Positions 8,295-16,908 of a DNA stretch of 64,000 nt are shown piece after piece (positions within the stretch are counted from its first letter, which is position 1; each line of letters opens with the position of its first letter). Location: NCBI GenBank assembly GCA_964568145.1, contig CAZMOZ010000018.1, positions 1 through 64,000 of the forward strand, given 5' to 3'. The stretch comes from DSVZ01 sp964568145. GTDB lineage: Bacteria > Verrucomicrobiota > Verrucomicrobiia > Limisphaerales > J093. Position numbers and translations under genes: made by a program. A model generated the notes under the pieces. It did not search any database. It was not told where the DNA came from and saw only the letters and a list, made by a program, of their open reading frames with translations.

Positions 8295-8600
8295 GTGAGA
8301 GGAACGGGACCGGCTGCCACCAGCGAGCCAGGGCCGGTCCCGTTCGTCGCCAACACCGATCACTCCATTCACGCCGGACTGGTCGCCGTCGAGGCCCCGG
8401 CCGGCCGCTTCGCGCTGCGGCACAGGATCCGGCACTGCGCCACGCTGGACCCCCGCCGGGGGCGCTCCTGCGGCTGCGGCCCGGAGGTCATCGTCGGGCA
8501 ACTGATTTACGCGCTCTGCTCGGGCGGCGGCTGGCTCGCCGACCGCGAGAGGCTCCACGGCGATCCGTTGGCGCGCGCCCTCTTTGGCGTGCGCCGGTGC
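8295..8600 (+). pseudogene. Possible N-terminal relic of an IS1380-like transposase
   Basis: A frame on the plus strand reads a segment (IVGQLIYALCSGGGWLADRE, then RLHGDPLARALFGVRR) resembling the helical N-terminal region of IS1380-type DDE transposases, in which a conserved gly-rich turn precedes a leucine/arginine helix and a D(P/A)xxRLLG-like motif. No catalytic DDE region follows, and the frame degenerates after about 8600. I treat it as a fragment left by an old insertion. The match is by recollection of the family pattern and is not strong. Confidence 0.35.
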
Positions 8601-8894
8601 AAGTCCGGGCGGTCACCCCAATTTCGACCGGCCGCGGTGTGGGGGTTATCGGTGAGATCCCACCTCGCGCAATGAGCAGGTCAATTCCTGCCCCTGCCGT
8701 TTGCGGGCTGAAATGTCAGTTCGCGTCTTGTCCGTCACCGCTTCCCCAGACTCGGGATTGGGTTGCGCTCCATAAGCGCGTGGTCGAGTCAGGCCTGCGG
8801 AACCAAGCGCCGGAGCGACTTGGTGGCAGGGCAGCCAGCGCAAGGAGAGTGGTTCCAATGCGGTCCCTGCCCCACCCGAACTAGCCGCCGGGTT

Positions 8895-9488
8895 TCAGGG
8901 TTTCGCGTTCAGTCGGCGCTCCACCGTGGCCATCATCCGCTCAAGTTTGTCGAGCGACTCTGCTTCGCCTTTCAAATCGAGCAGTGGCGTCAGTTCGCAG
9001 CGGACCAGGTGGAAGTCCAGTTTGCCCCGCTGGCGGATCAGGACGGATTCCACGTCCGCCCAGTCGCGGTCGCGCCCGGCGAACACCTTGTGGACCAGCA
9101 GATCCTCCGCGGTGCAGGTGGTCAGTGACGCCCCGGTCTCCCATCGCCAGTCTGTCGCGCGACCGATGCTGCGTTCCTCGAACGGAAACGCACCCAGGGC
9201 GATGTCCACGTCAATTCCCGAGGCGGTACGAACCAGCAAGACACGGCGGCTCAGCGCAAAATCGCGAGCATCGGACCGTCTGGCAGAATATGCGCCCAGC
9301 AGGACCTCAACAAACCGCTCTTCGTTCCCGAAGCCGGTCAGGAGGGTAAGGTCCACAACCTGGGTCAGCCGCGGGTTGCCCCAGCGCTGCACCGCGATGC
9401 CCCCGATGAAGCAGAAGCGCCAGTTGCGTTGCCGGCAGAAAGTCTGCAATTCAACGGCCGCGGCCAGCACTTCCGGAAGCCGGATCAT
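8895..9488 (-). CDS. Nucleotidyltransferase, AbiEii/MenT-like (putative toxin)
   Basis: A 197-residue protein with a minimal nucleotidyltransferase fold like those of AbiEii-type toxins: FIGGIAVQRWGNPRL, then VVDLTLLTGFG, and a third acidic strand DVDIALGAFPFEE. Members transfer nucleotides to tRNA or other targets, and many form type IV toxin-antitoxin pairs. The metal-binding D-x-D is usually preserved; here the first Asp position appears to be Val (V-V-D), so activity may be reduced or lost. It starts at ATG 9488, four bases inside the upstream small gene, a coupled arrangement typical of such pairs. Confidence 0.75.
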   Translation of the reverse strand: MIRLPEVLAAAVELQTFCRQRNWRFCFIGGIAVQRWGNPRLTQVVDLTLLTGFGNEERFVEVLLGAYSARRSDARDFALSRRVLLVRTASGIDVDIALGAFPFEERSIGRATDWRWETGASLTTCTAEDLLVHKVFAGRDRDWADVESVLIRQRGKLDFHLVRCELTPLLDLKGEAESLDKLERMMATVERRLNAKP

Positions 9489-9709
9489 GGGCGCGGACGT
9501 CCGTGGAAGATGGCCTGTTGTTCGACCAAACCCGACCAGTCCGGACGCTCGCGCCAGGCTTCGACCGCGCCCAGCGACCGGATGATTTCGCGGGCGCGCT
9601 CCTCGGTCATGGCCGCCAGTTCGTGGGCGCGCACGATCTCCAGCGCCTCGCTCCGGGCGCGGTACTGTTCCCGCCAGGCTTCCGCTAATTCGAGCGGGTC
9701 CGAACTCAT
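9485..9709 (-). CDS. Small partner of nucleotidyltransferase (putative antitoxin)
   Basis: A 74-residue, strongly charged and helical protein (many Glu and Arg) with no domain I recognise. It precedes the nucleotidyltransferase gene and overlaps it by four bases, so the two are translated together. Small upstream partners of this kind are usual for AbiEii-like toxins, although a classic AbiEi-type antitoxin is larger and has a winged helix, which is not seen here. The function as antitoxin is inferred from position and size only. Confidence 0.6.
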   Translation of the reverse strand: MSSDPLELAEAWREQYRARSEALEIVRAHELAAMTEERAREIIRSLGAVEAWRERPDWSGLVEQQAIFHGRPRP

Positions 9710-9906
9710 GGCTGAACTTTACCCGACGCGTCCCGACTGTCAGCAGCATTTCCGCGACGGAGCCTGGGTGCGCGATCGCCGGCTGCACGAAGCACGACGT
9801 TGGCGGGCCACATCCACCCGGCACAGGCCCGCGCTTGTACCTGGACGAGTTCTCGCCGGACGCTTAGGAAGCACAACGGCCCGGCGACCGCAGCCGGCCA
9901 CGCCCG

Positions 9907-10527
9907 TCAGCCCGCCTTCACGCTGGTCTGCTTGGTGGGCGCCAGTTTCTGGCTGGGGTAGCCATCCACTTTCTCACCCCGCACGCGCAGCGAGTGGGCC
10001 AGGGCGTACTTGAACGACTCCGGCCCGGTGCGCATCGCCTTCTTCAACGCCGCCGTGGCCGCCCGGCCGGGAACGCGTTCGAGCGCGCAGCGGGCGTCTT
10101 CGCGCACCTCGGCGTCGGCCAGCAGCGCGGCCATTGGCTCGACCGCCGGGTCGCCACCGATTTCGGACAGCATCCACAGCGCGTGCCGGCGGACGTCCGC
10201 GGCCGGGTGTTTGAGCAGTTTGACCAGCTCCACGGCCACGGCCTTGCGTTCGGCGTCCGCGCCGGGCCGGCCGGCGTGCCGCACGATGCGCTCGATGGCT
10301 CGCTTCGCCGAACGGGCGATTTCGAAGTGCTGGTCGGTCATCAGCCCGGCCAGCGGAGCGACGGCGGGCGCGCCGGCCGGGCCGGCGTTCTGCCAGGCCG
10401 GTCCGCGCACCTTGTCGTCCGTGCTTTTGATTTTGGCGACGAGGTTGGCGACGGCGTCCGCGGCCAGGGCGGTGGCCGTCAGGGTGGCGCCAGCGGCGGT
10501 AAGGGTGGAGGCGAGGGTGGTTTTCAT
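9907..10527 (-). CDS. Secreted HEAT-repeat protein
   Basis: A 206-residue protein with a signal peptide (MKTTLASTLTAAGATLTATA, then LAADA) and about four HEAT-like helical repeats. One is evident in the segment ADVRRHALWMLSEIG followed by DPAVEPMAALLADAEV. HEAT repeats are protein-binding solenoids, so a periplasmic scaffold role is plausible. ATG 10527 is chosen because it places the signal peptide at the N-terminus; an in-frame ATG at 10554 would add nine residues before it. It lies 35 bases downstream of the Gfo/Idh gene on the same strand. Confidence 0.75.
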   Translation of the reverse strand: MKTTLASTLTAAGATLTATALAADAVANLVAKIKSTDDKVRGPAWQNAGPAGAPAVAPLAGLMTDQHFEIARSAKRAIERIVRHAGRPGADAERKAVAVELVKLLKHPAADVRRHALWMLSEIGGDPAVEPMAALLADAEVREDARCALERVPGRAATAALKKAMRTGPESFKYALAHSLRVRGEKVDGYPSQKLAPTKQTSVKAG

Positions 10528-10562
10528 GGCGTGGCGAGTGCGGGTGAAATGCATTTCCGGGC

Positions 10563-11930
10563 TCAAAGGGTGTACGGGTAGCGTTGGGGCCGGCTCATGA
10601 GGCGGCGGGCCTGTTCGTCGCCGACGATTTCCTGTTTGACGGGGTCCCAGTGCAGTTTGCGGCCACAGATGAGGGAGAGGTTGCCCAGCACGCACAGGAA
10701 GGCGGTGGCCACGCCGGCCTCGATATTCATGATGGTTTTGCGGCCGGTCTTGATGCCCTCGAACCAGTCCTCGTGGTGGTCGAAGCGCGGGCTTTTGGGC
10801 ACCTGCGCGCCGTTGGCCGGCGGTTGGTACTCGAGCGCCTTTTTCTCGGTGTACACCTGGCCGTCGCCGACCCAGACGACGAGCTTGTCCTTGTCCCCGT
10901 AGTACACCGCGCCGTAGCCCTCTCGGATGCCTTCGTTCTTCACGCGCTCGCGGTCAGGGTAGGGCTCCATTTCGCCGGGCTGGGCCCAGATGAGGGTCCA
11001 GTCCGGGTTTTTGAACTGGTAGGTCACCTCCATTTCGATGGCGGAATCCCACAGACCCTTGGTGGGCACGCGGCCCTTGCTCTCGATGCTCACCGGCCCG
11101 GTGTGGTCGGAGCCGGTGAAGTGCAGGGCGTTGCTCATGACGTGCGCGCCGCGGTCGCGAATCTGCCCGCCGCCGGATTCGAGCAGCCAGCGGAACACGC
11201 CGTGCAGGTAGCGCGGATTGTATGGCCGCCAGGGCAACGGCCCCAGCCACAGGTCCCAGTCCAGTTCCGAAGGCGGCTCGCTGTCCGGCACCGGGTTGTC
11301 GTCCGACGGCGTGGCGTAATGCCAGCACTTCACGGTGTGGACGCGGCCGATCATGCCGTTGGCGATGTACTGGTGCGCGTAGAACGCCTCGCGCTGGGAG
11401 CGGCCTTGCGAGCCGACCTGGACGCAAATCTTGTTTTCCCGGGCCGCGCGCGCCATCGCCTTGCCTTCCTCAATCGTCCCGCAGGCGGGCTTCTCGACAT
11501 AGACATGCTTGCCGGTTTCGCAGGCGTGGACGGTCTGGCAGGCGTGCCAATGGTCCGGCGTGGCGATGACCACGGCGTCCACGTCCTTGCGCTCGAGGAT
11601 GTAGCGGTAATCCCGGTACGGCGTGGCCTTGCCGCCGGTGCTCTTGACCGCCGCGGCGAGGCGGCCTTCGTCCACGTCGCACACCGCGACCACGTTGACG
11701 TCGCCGCGCGACTGGCGGGCGAGCATGTAGCCTAGATGGCCGTTGCCCATGCCGCCCACGCCGATGTGGGCGATGTTCAGCCGGTCCTTCGCGCTAGGCA
11801 GGGTGTACGGCTGGCCCTGGCCCAGCAAGCGCGCGGGGATGATCTGGGGCAGACCGGCCGCGCCCAAGCCGAGCAGCGTGGCGCCGGAGCGGGTGAGAAA
11901 TCGCCGACGGGGAATGCCTGAGTGTGTCAT
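10563..11930 (-). CDS. Tat-exported Gfo/Idh/MocA-family oxidoreductase
   Basis: A 455-residue NAD(P)-dependent sugar dehydrogenase-like protein. The N-terminus has a twin-arginine signal (RRRFLTRSGATLLGLG), so the folded enzyme is exported. A Rossmann motif (GVGGMGNGH) follows, then the EKP motif (VYVEKPACG) in the cofactor domain, and a C-terminal GFO_IDH_MocA_C-type alpha/beta domain. Secreted members are abundant in Verrucomicrobia and Planctomycetes and probably modify sugars from polysaccharides; the substrate is unknown. A TIM-barrel isomerase-like gene lies 35 bases upstream and a HEAT gene 35 bases downstream, so the three likely form an operon. Confidence 0.92.
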   Translation of the reverse strand: MTHSGIPRRRFLTRSGATLLGLGAAGLPQIIPARLLGQGQPYTLPSAKDRLNIAHIGVGGMGNGHLGYMLARQSRGDVNVVAVCDVDEGRLAAAVKSTGGKATPYRDYRYILERKDVDAVVIATPDHWHACQTVHACETGKHVYVEKPACGTIEEGKAMARAARENKICVQVGSQGRSQREAFYAHQYIANGMIGRVHTVKCWHYATPSDDNPVPDSEPPSELDWDLWLGPLPWRPYNPRYLHGVFRWLLESGGGQIRDRGAHVMSNALHFTGSDHTGPVSIESKGRVPTKGLWDSAIEMEVTYQFKNPDWTLIWAQPGEMEPYPDRERVKNEGIREGYGAVYYGDKDKLVVWVGDGQVYTEKKALEYQPPANGAQVPKSPRFDHHEDWFEGIKTGRKTIMNIEAGVATAFLCVLGNLSLICGRKLHWDPVKQEIVGDEQARRLMSRPQRYPYTL

Positions 11931-11965
11931 GGGTGTTACGGGAGTTTAGCGGGGGGTGGCCGGGT

Positions 11966-12802
11966 TCACGCCAGAGCTTTGAGGTAAGTCCGGGATTGGG
12001 CGAGCGCGGCGGCCATTTGACCGGATTCGACGTCGCCGTGCATGAACGGATTCACGAAACGACGGTAACCGATGTCCCGCAAGGCGCGCAGCCACGGCTT
12101 GAAGTCCGCCGGTCCGTGGCCGGGCAGTTGCGCCAAGCCGTCGGCCTTCTGCCAGGCGTAGAAGAACAGCAACCGCCTGCCCGCGATGCGGATCGCGTCC
12201 TCGACCCGGTCGCCACGCGCCTGGAGGTGATACGGTGCCAGCGCAATGTCCACGCGGTCGAATGGGTTCAGGTCCACGAAGGCCCGGAACGAATCGAGCG
12301 AGTCGAGCAGGGCGTCACCGTGGTTTTCGATGGCGAGCCAGGAATTGTGCTGCGCGGCGAGATCGGCCAGCGGCTTGAGGCTTTCGAAAAAGGCCTTCAT
12401 CCGCGACGTGAGTTCCGCGGGCGGACACGGCCCGGCGCTGCCCTGGATGGCCACGCCGCCGCCAGCCCCGCCCAGCAACGCCGCGTATTTGGCGTACCCG
12501 CCGACGTAGGTAGAAAACGAGCACAGCCTCAGCCGCAGCCGGTCCAGCAGATCTTTCAAGCCGCCGGGGCCGAGGCGGTTCGACGCGTCGTCCAGATGCG
12601 GGCAGCCTTCGTAGCCGCTCCAGATGTCCACGCCGTCGAAGCCCAGCGCGGCGATACGCTCGCACGCCCGCTCGAGGGGCAGATGCTTGAAGTGGATCGA
12701 AGAGGTCGAAAGCCACAGGCGCCAGTGACTCGAGACGGGGTGGATGCAACCGCCCGCCAGCGAAGCGACAGCGGTGGCGGTGAGAAACTCGCGGCGGTTC
12801 AT
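11966..12802 (-). CDS. Exported sugar phosphate isomerase/epimerase-like TIM-barrel protein
   Basis: A 278-residue protein of the xylose-isomerase-like TIM barrel superfamily (AP_endonuc_2). Typical strands are visible: LGFDGVDIWSGYEG near the start, WLAIENHGDALLDS with the conserved Glu and His, and the late RRFVNPFMHGDVES stretch. The N-terminus RREFLTATAVASLAGGC combines a twin-arginine-like motif with a lipobox, so the product may be an exported lipoprotein. It is the first gene of a three-gene unit with the Gfo/Idh and HEAT genes; isomerase plus dehydrogenase pairs act in cyclitol or unusual sugar breakdown. Confidence 0.82.
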   Translation of the reverse strand: MNRREFLTATAVASLAGGCIHPVSSHWRLWLSTSSIHFKHLPLERACERIAALGFDGVDIWSGYEGCPHLDDASNRLGPGGLKDLLDRLRLRLCSFSTYVGGYAKYAALLGGAGGGVAIQGSAGPCPPAELTSRMKAFFESLKPLADLAAQHNSWLAIENHGDALLDSLDSFRAFVDLNPFDRVDIALAPYHLQARGDRVEDAIRIAGRRLLFFYAWQKADGLAQLPGHGPADFKPWLRALRDIGYRRFVNPFMHGDVESGQMAAALAQSRTYLKALA

Positions 12803-13214
12803 GGCGGCAGCCTAGCGCGGTCTGCACCGGCTTGGGCAGCGGAAAGTGCCGGCAACGGGTAATGCCTCAAACGATCGCGGTAGGGCAGGAGTCCGCTCGA
12901 GCCCTGCCTGTGAAATTGCAGGGCTCGACCGGGTCTCGCCCCACCAAGACTGACCGGCTGCGCCGCCGCCGCAGGCCGCGACGCCGCGCGGCCCGACTTG
13001 TCTCCGACAAGGCCATCCGCGCCCCCAAAGGCAGGCCGCCCCTTGGCAAGGGGCGGCAGGCGTGCGGCCTCGGCGAGGGCGTACCCACTTGTAGCGGCGG
13101 GCTTCCAGCCTGCCGTTGAGCCGGGCATCTTGCCCGGCGGAATGGCGCGGCTCGGCGGAGCCTCGCCCTGTCAAGGCCCCGGCCGCGACGCCGCGCGGCC
13201 CCACCATCCGGGTG
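12803..13214. other. Intergenic GC-rich repeat/hairpin region
   Basis: About 410 bases with no supported gene. It contains two near-identical copies of GGCCGCGACGCCGCGCGGCC (about 12978-12997 and 13181-13200), an inverted GAGCCCTGC/GCAGGGCTC pair with the arms at 12898-12906 and 12920-12928, and several short hairpins. The region resembles fragments of the other dispersed repeats of the window (GGGCTTCCAGCCTGCC blocks). It could fold strongly when transcribed. Confidence 0.55.
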
Positions 13215-14318
13215 TCAGTACTGTCGCACGCTGACCCGCTTCTGGAATTCCTCGGAGTCAATCTTGTCGGCGGCCAGGGCGTCGGCGTCGGCCTTCTTGA
13301 CGCGCAAGACCAGTGTGTTGGCGCCCGGGCCGGCGGCCTGCGGCACCAACACCGAACGCTCTTCCTGACGCACTTCGGGCACCCTGGTTGCTCCCGCGCG
13401 TTCTTCCACCCGGACCACCCGGACTTCCCGCTCATCCACGCTGCTGGACACCACCACGACCAGGTATTCCTCGGGCTTGACGTGACGCAGGTTGACGCCT
13501 TGCTCGAGCGCCTCGATCAGTTCCTGCCGCAGCTTTTCCACCCGTTTGGCGTCGTACGCCGCGGTCCTTCTGGCGCCGCCGGGGAGTATGCCGTAGCGCA
13601 TCAACATCATTTCGTCGGGCAGGCGGCCACCCATGCCGACTCCCACGCCACCGCCGCCCCCAAACCCGCCGCGGCCGCCGTACAACTCCCGTCGCGTTTG
13701 CTCCCAAAGGGTGTTCTTCGGCTTGTCCGGCTTCCGCTCGTCTTTCACGGCGGGCGCGGCCAGCGGGAAGGGCACATTCAGCAGGAACGTGGCACCGTAG
13801 CCCTCGAGGTACATCGCCTGCGGACGCCGCAGCCCGGGGAACGAAGACACGAGGATGCCCAACGCCATCTTCCCGGCGCGTTCGTCCTCGCGGCCGGCCG
13901 CCCGGGACAAAATCCGCGACAGGATCGCCAGGTCTTCCTGGGTTTCGGCGATTTTCTCCTGCCCGATCTCGAAGGCGATCACTAGCGGGGCGCCGCCGCC
14001 GCCCGGCTCAATGCCCATGTCGGCCAGCACCAAACCGCCCGCCTCGTAAGGCGATGGCGGCTCGGGGAACGGAGCGGCTTCCGCGTTGTCAACAGCCGCC
14101 GGAACGACCTGCGCCAAGAGCGCGGTCACGTGCTCCTGCACGCCGTCCAATTCGTGGCCGGCTTGCGCGAGCGCGGCGGTCAATTCTGATAAGTGAACCA
14201 CCGGAAGCCCCGGCGGCGCGGGGAGTGGCGGCGCCGGCGGCGACTCTTCGGCGATGACAATGATCTGGCCGGCAAAAACGGCGGCCACGGTGCTCAGGAT
14301 GAACTGTTGGGTTTTCAT
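13215..14318 (-). CDS. Secreted protein of unknown function
   Basis: A 367-residue protein with a signal peptide (cleavage near VIAEE), a proline-rich linker, an alpha/beta central part with a conserved-looking GKMALGILVSSFPGL segment, then a glycine-rich loop (GGFGGGGGVGVGMGG) and a charged C-terminal domain (EYLVVVVSSSVDEREVRVVR). I recognise no family. It lies 21 bases downstream of the anti-sigma factor gene on the same strand and is probably co-transcribed with the sigma/anti-sigma pair, making it a candidate effector or signal-sensing partner of that regulon. Confidence 0.7.
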   Translation of the reverse strand: MKTQQFILSTVAAVFAGQIIVIAEESPPAPPLPAPPGLPVVHLSELTAALAQAGHELDGVQEHVTALLAQVVPAAVDNAEAAPFPEPPSPYEAGGLVLADMGIEPGGGGAPLVIAFEIGQEKIAETQEDLAILSRILSRAAGREDERAGKMALGILVSSFPGLRRPQAMYLEGYGATFLLNVPFPLAAPAVKDERKPDKPKNTLWEQTRRELYGGRGGFGGGGGVGVGMGGRLPDEMMLMRYGILPGGARRTAAYDAKRVEKLRQELIEALEQGVNLRHVKPEEYLVVVVSSSVDEREVRVVRVEERAGATRVPEVRQEERSVLVPQAAGPGANTLVLRVKKADADALAADKIDSEEFQKRVSVRQY

Positions 14319-14339
14319 GGTTTCAGGTTTGTTTTTCGG

Positions 14340-14990
14340 CTAACGGGGCAAACCGCCGTCGCCGGCCGGCGTGGCCAGCGTGTTGGCGGCGAGTTGGGTA
14401 AGCTGTTGCTGCGTGAGGCCGATGGCGTCCTGCGCCACGACCGCCACAGTTTCGAGGTCGCGGCGCAACGCGGCGTAGTCGCTGAGGCGCTGGCGTTCGG
14501 CGCGCTGGAACAGGGCCAGCGTGGTGTGCTGGTCCTCGGCGCGCGCCGCCGCCCAGGTGGCGGCTAGGGCTTGAAGGCTCTCGCCGGTGCGTTGCTCGGC
14601 GGCGGCGAGGGCGGCTTGCAGCCGGGTCGCGAATTGCTGGCGCAATTCCGCCTCCAGATCGGCGCGCACCTCGGCCCGCAGGCGCAAGATGTCCGGAACT
14701 TCCGGCGCGGCCAGGCGCCCGCCCAGCCAGCCCAGACCCAGCACCAGCGCCGCGGCGGCGGCCCAGCGGACGGAAGTGGTGAACACCTCCAGCGGCCGGA
14801 CCCGCGGGCGGACCTTGCAGGCGTCCAGCGCGGACATGGTTTCGCGCCATTCGGTGAGCTGGCGCTGGCAGGCCACGCAGCCGCGCAGATGCTCCTCCAG
14901 GCTGGCGCGGACCTCGGGCGCCAGTTCCTCGTACAGGTAATCGGCCCATTGCTCGGGCGCGGGGTGGTGGGAGGGTAGATTCGGGTTCAT
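14340..14990 (-). CDS. Anti-sigma factor with N-terminal zinc finger
   Basis: A 216-residue protein with an N-terminal zinc-binding anti-sigma domain (HLRGCVACQ, the H-x3-C-x2-C signature, around residues 30-38), one transmembrane helix (about 80-98, AAAAALVLGLGWLGG) and a C-terminal extracytoplasmic coiled-coil-like part rich in Ala, Glu, Arg and Gln. Such proteins hold their ECF sigma factor at the membrane until a signal releases it. Its start overlaps the end of the ECF sigma gene by four bases, the classic pairing. Confidence 0.9.
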   Translation of the reverse strand: MNPNLPSHHPAPEQWADYLYEELAPEVRASLEEHLRGCVACQRQLTEWRETMSALDACKVRPRVRPLEVFTTSVRWAAAAALVLGLGWLGGRLAAPEVPDILRLRAEVRADLEAELRQQFATRLQAALAAAEQRTGESLQALAATWAAARAEDQHTTLALFQRAERQRLSDYAALRRDLETVAVVAQDAIGLTQQQLTQLAANTLATPAGDGGLPR

Positions 14991-15655
14991 ACGACAGAAA
15001 GGGTGGGCGGTCGGGCGCGCCGGTTGGGCGGCGGGCCGGGCGGCAGTTCAAGGGTTCGACGGAGGCGGCGGGCCATCTCGCTAAGCGCCTCGGTCATGCG
15101 GGTCTTCACCGTGCCTTCGGGCAGGTCCAGCACCTCGGCGATTTCGCGGAACTTCAGACCTTCGTAATGGCGCAGGACCAGCAACGTGCGCAGTGATTCG
15201 GGCAGGTCGGCCAGCGCCCGGCGAACCGCGTCGCCGGTTTCGCGGCGGGCCAGCGCCTCGTCCGGCGCGGGCGCGCCGTCGTCGGCGAGCTTCAGGTGCG
15301 CGGGTTCGGCGCCGTCGGGCGGCGGCTCCAGCAACGTCTCGCGGCGGTGCCGCGGCTTGCGAAGGTCGCTGTAGGTGTGGTTTAGCGCCACCCGCCAGAG
15401 ATAGGTGGAAAACCGCGCGCCCGGCTGGAACGCCGCGCGGTGCATGAACACGCGGGTGAAAATTTCCTGGGCGAGGTCCTCCGCCCGGTGGTCGTCGCCG
15501 GTGAGCCGCGCGCACAACCGCTGGATGGGCGCTTCCCAGCGACGGACCAGCTCGCCAAACGCGCCGGGATCGCCGGTCATCTGCACCCGCCACATGAGTT
15601 GCTCATCGGTGGGGGCGAACAGCGACTTGAAGGCTTGGAACCGGGAGGCGCTCAT
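14987..15655 (-). CDS. ECF RNA polymerase sigma factor
   Basis: A 222-residue RpoE/SigW-type sigma factor. Region 2 is seen from FGELVRRWEAPIQRL through EDLAQEIFTRVF and FSTYLWRVALNHTYSDLRK. Region 4 has the helix-turn-helix FREIAEVLDLPEGTVKTRM. The linker between them (EPPPDGAEPAHL and following) is about 45 residues long. ATG 15655 is selected as the start from region 2 spacing. It is coupled with the zinc-finger anti-sigma gene and faces away from a second ECF gene 246 bases away, so the interval 15656-15901 should hold divergent promoters. Confidence 0.93.
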   Translation of the reverse strand: MSASRFQAFKSLFAPTDEQLMWRVQMTGDPGAFGELVRRWEAPIQRLCARLTGDDHRAEDLAQEIFTRVFMHRAAFQPGARFSTYLWRVALNHTYSDLRKPRHRRETLLEPPPDGAEPAHLKLADDGAPAPDEALARRETGDAVRRALADLPESLRTLLVLRHYEGLKFREIAEVLDLPEGTVKTRMTEALSEMARRLRRTLELPPGPPPNRRARPPTLSVV

Positions 15656-15901
15656 GGCCGGACGCAGGTTGGCTGCATTTGCCGGCCGGAGGCGAACGAG
15701 ACTGGACGCCGTCCGGCCGCTTCGCCGGACCCGCCGGTCGTCTCCAAAATCGGGACCTGCCGCTTCATGCGTACGGGGGTAATACGCCGGCGGCCGGGGT
15801 TTCGTTTGAACTTTTTTGCAACTTTCGCCTTCCGGGCCGGGTCTTGGGCGCGAGAATGGACATGGTTTGATGGTCAGCCCGGACTGCCAACCCATCGGCC
15901 G

Positions 15902-16453
15902 ATGAACGACCCGGTCCAGTTCGAGGCCTTCCTCCGGAACTACCAGGACTTGGTGTACACGACCGCGCTGCGCCTGGTGGGTAGTCCGGCTGAGGCCGAA
16001 GACATCGCCCAGGAGGTCTTCCTGAAGGCGTACGAGCACTTTGACGAACTGGCCACGAGCCCCACCGCCGGCGGCTGGCTCAAAACCGTGGCCCGCAACC
16101 TCTCGCTCAACCACCTCACCCGTTACCGCAACCGCTGGCGCTTCTTCTCCGAGTACGAGGCCACGGACGACGAGGATTCCGGCCGCAGTTTCGCCGACAC
16201 CCTGGCCGCGCCGGACACGCACCAGCAGACTGTGGACACCGCCGACCAGCGGGAGATTCTCGAGGCCGCCCTGCAAGCCCTGCCCCCCGCCCAGCGCGTG
16301 CCGCTGGTGCTCTACCACTTCGAGAACCTGAGCTACGAGGACATCGCCGCCCGGCTCAAAGTGTCGTTGGGCAAGGTGAAGACCGACATCCACCGCGGCC
16401 GCGAAGCGCTCCGCCGCAAGCTGATGCGCAACCCGGAGGTCAGCCTGGCGTGA
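15902..16453 (+). CDS. ECF RNA polymerase sigma factor
   Basis: A 183-residue ECF sigma factor: region 2 with EDIAQEVFLKAYEHFDEL and WLKTVARNLSLNHLTRYRNR, and region 4 with YEDIAARLKVSLGKVKTDIH. An acidic linker (EATDDEDSG) separates them. It is divergent from the other sigma/anti-sigma pair and is followed, after repeat copy A, by a two-helix membrane protein (16909) in the position where a non-zinc anti-sigma factor would be expected. Confidence 0.93.
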   Translation: MNDPVQFEAFLRNYQDLVYTTALRLVGSPAEAEDIAQEVFLKAYEHFDELATSPTAGGWLKTVARNLSLNHLTRYRNRWRFFSEYEATDDEDSGRSFADTLAAPDTHQQTVDTADQREILEAALQALPPAQRVPLVLYHFENLSYEDIAARLKVSLGKVKTDIHRGREALRRKLMRNPEVSLA

Positions 16454-16523
16454 ACTGGAGATCTGCCATGAACCCGAAAACTGAAGCTATCCGCAGCCTC
16501 GAATTCCCATCCGGCTCAACCGC

Positions 16524-16739
16524 GGGCGCAGCTCGCTTTTTCGCAGCCGATGAAAACAGCCAGACGCCGCCGGGGGAGGCGGCAGCCAATCCTGGCTGCC
16601 GTAAAGGACGGCATCCTGCCGCCCGGAATCCAGGAGGGAAAACCCCACCCGCACGGCGCCGCCCGTGCCTCATCACCGGGCTGGAAGCCGGCCGCCACCG
16701 TGGCAGGCGATCCTGTCCGCTCGAAAATGAGATGCGCCC
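16524..16739 (+). repeat. Dispersed repeat R1 copy A (inverted termini)
   Basis: A 216-base non-coding element beginning GGGCGCAGCTCG and ending TGAGATGCGCCC. Between the ends it carries GCCGCCGGGGGAGGCGGCAG, a GGCTGC..GTAAAGG block, a CGGCATCCTGCCGCC hairpin and GCTGGAAGCCGG, in the same order as copies at 32809 and 61715. The surrounding gap (16454-16908) between the ECF sigma gene and its candidate anti-sigma gene holds no other feature that I can support. Confidence 0.85.
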
Positions 16740-16908
16740 CTCAACAGCGGTCTTCGGGATGAAACCGCCGCCGCGATACGTCAACAGCGCAACCGGTTGC
16801 GGCCGTGAACGACGTGGCCGGCGAATGTTCCATGCGACCGCCTTTCCGCGGCCGAAAATTGCCGCAACTTTCCCCCTTGCCGCCGTGTCCTGAAACCGTG
16901 AGCAACTC

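Larger units (their letters stand above)
7722..8894. other. Long gene-poor region with repeat and transposase relic
   Basis: About 1.2 kb without an intact gene. It holds the dispersed repeat copy at 8100-8265, partial palindromes (for example around 8040 and 8205-8300, where CTCTCC/GGAGAG runs pair), and a transposase-like relic at about 8337-8600. Open frames up to 255 codons exist but are arginine/proline-rich, overlap each other and match no family, as expected by chance at this base composition. Confidence 0.6.

Noticed and set aside
8117..8884. A 255-codon plus-strand frame in the gene-poor region
   Set aside because: It crosses the R2 repeat, is arginine/proline-rich and has no homology that I recognise; only a different frame shows transposase-like sequence.
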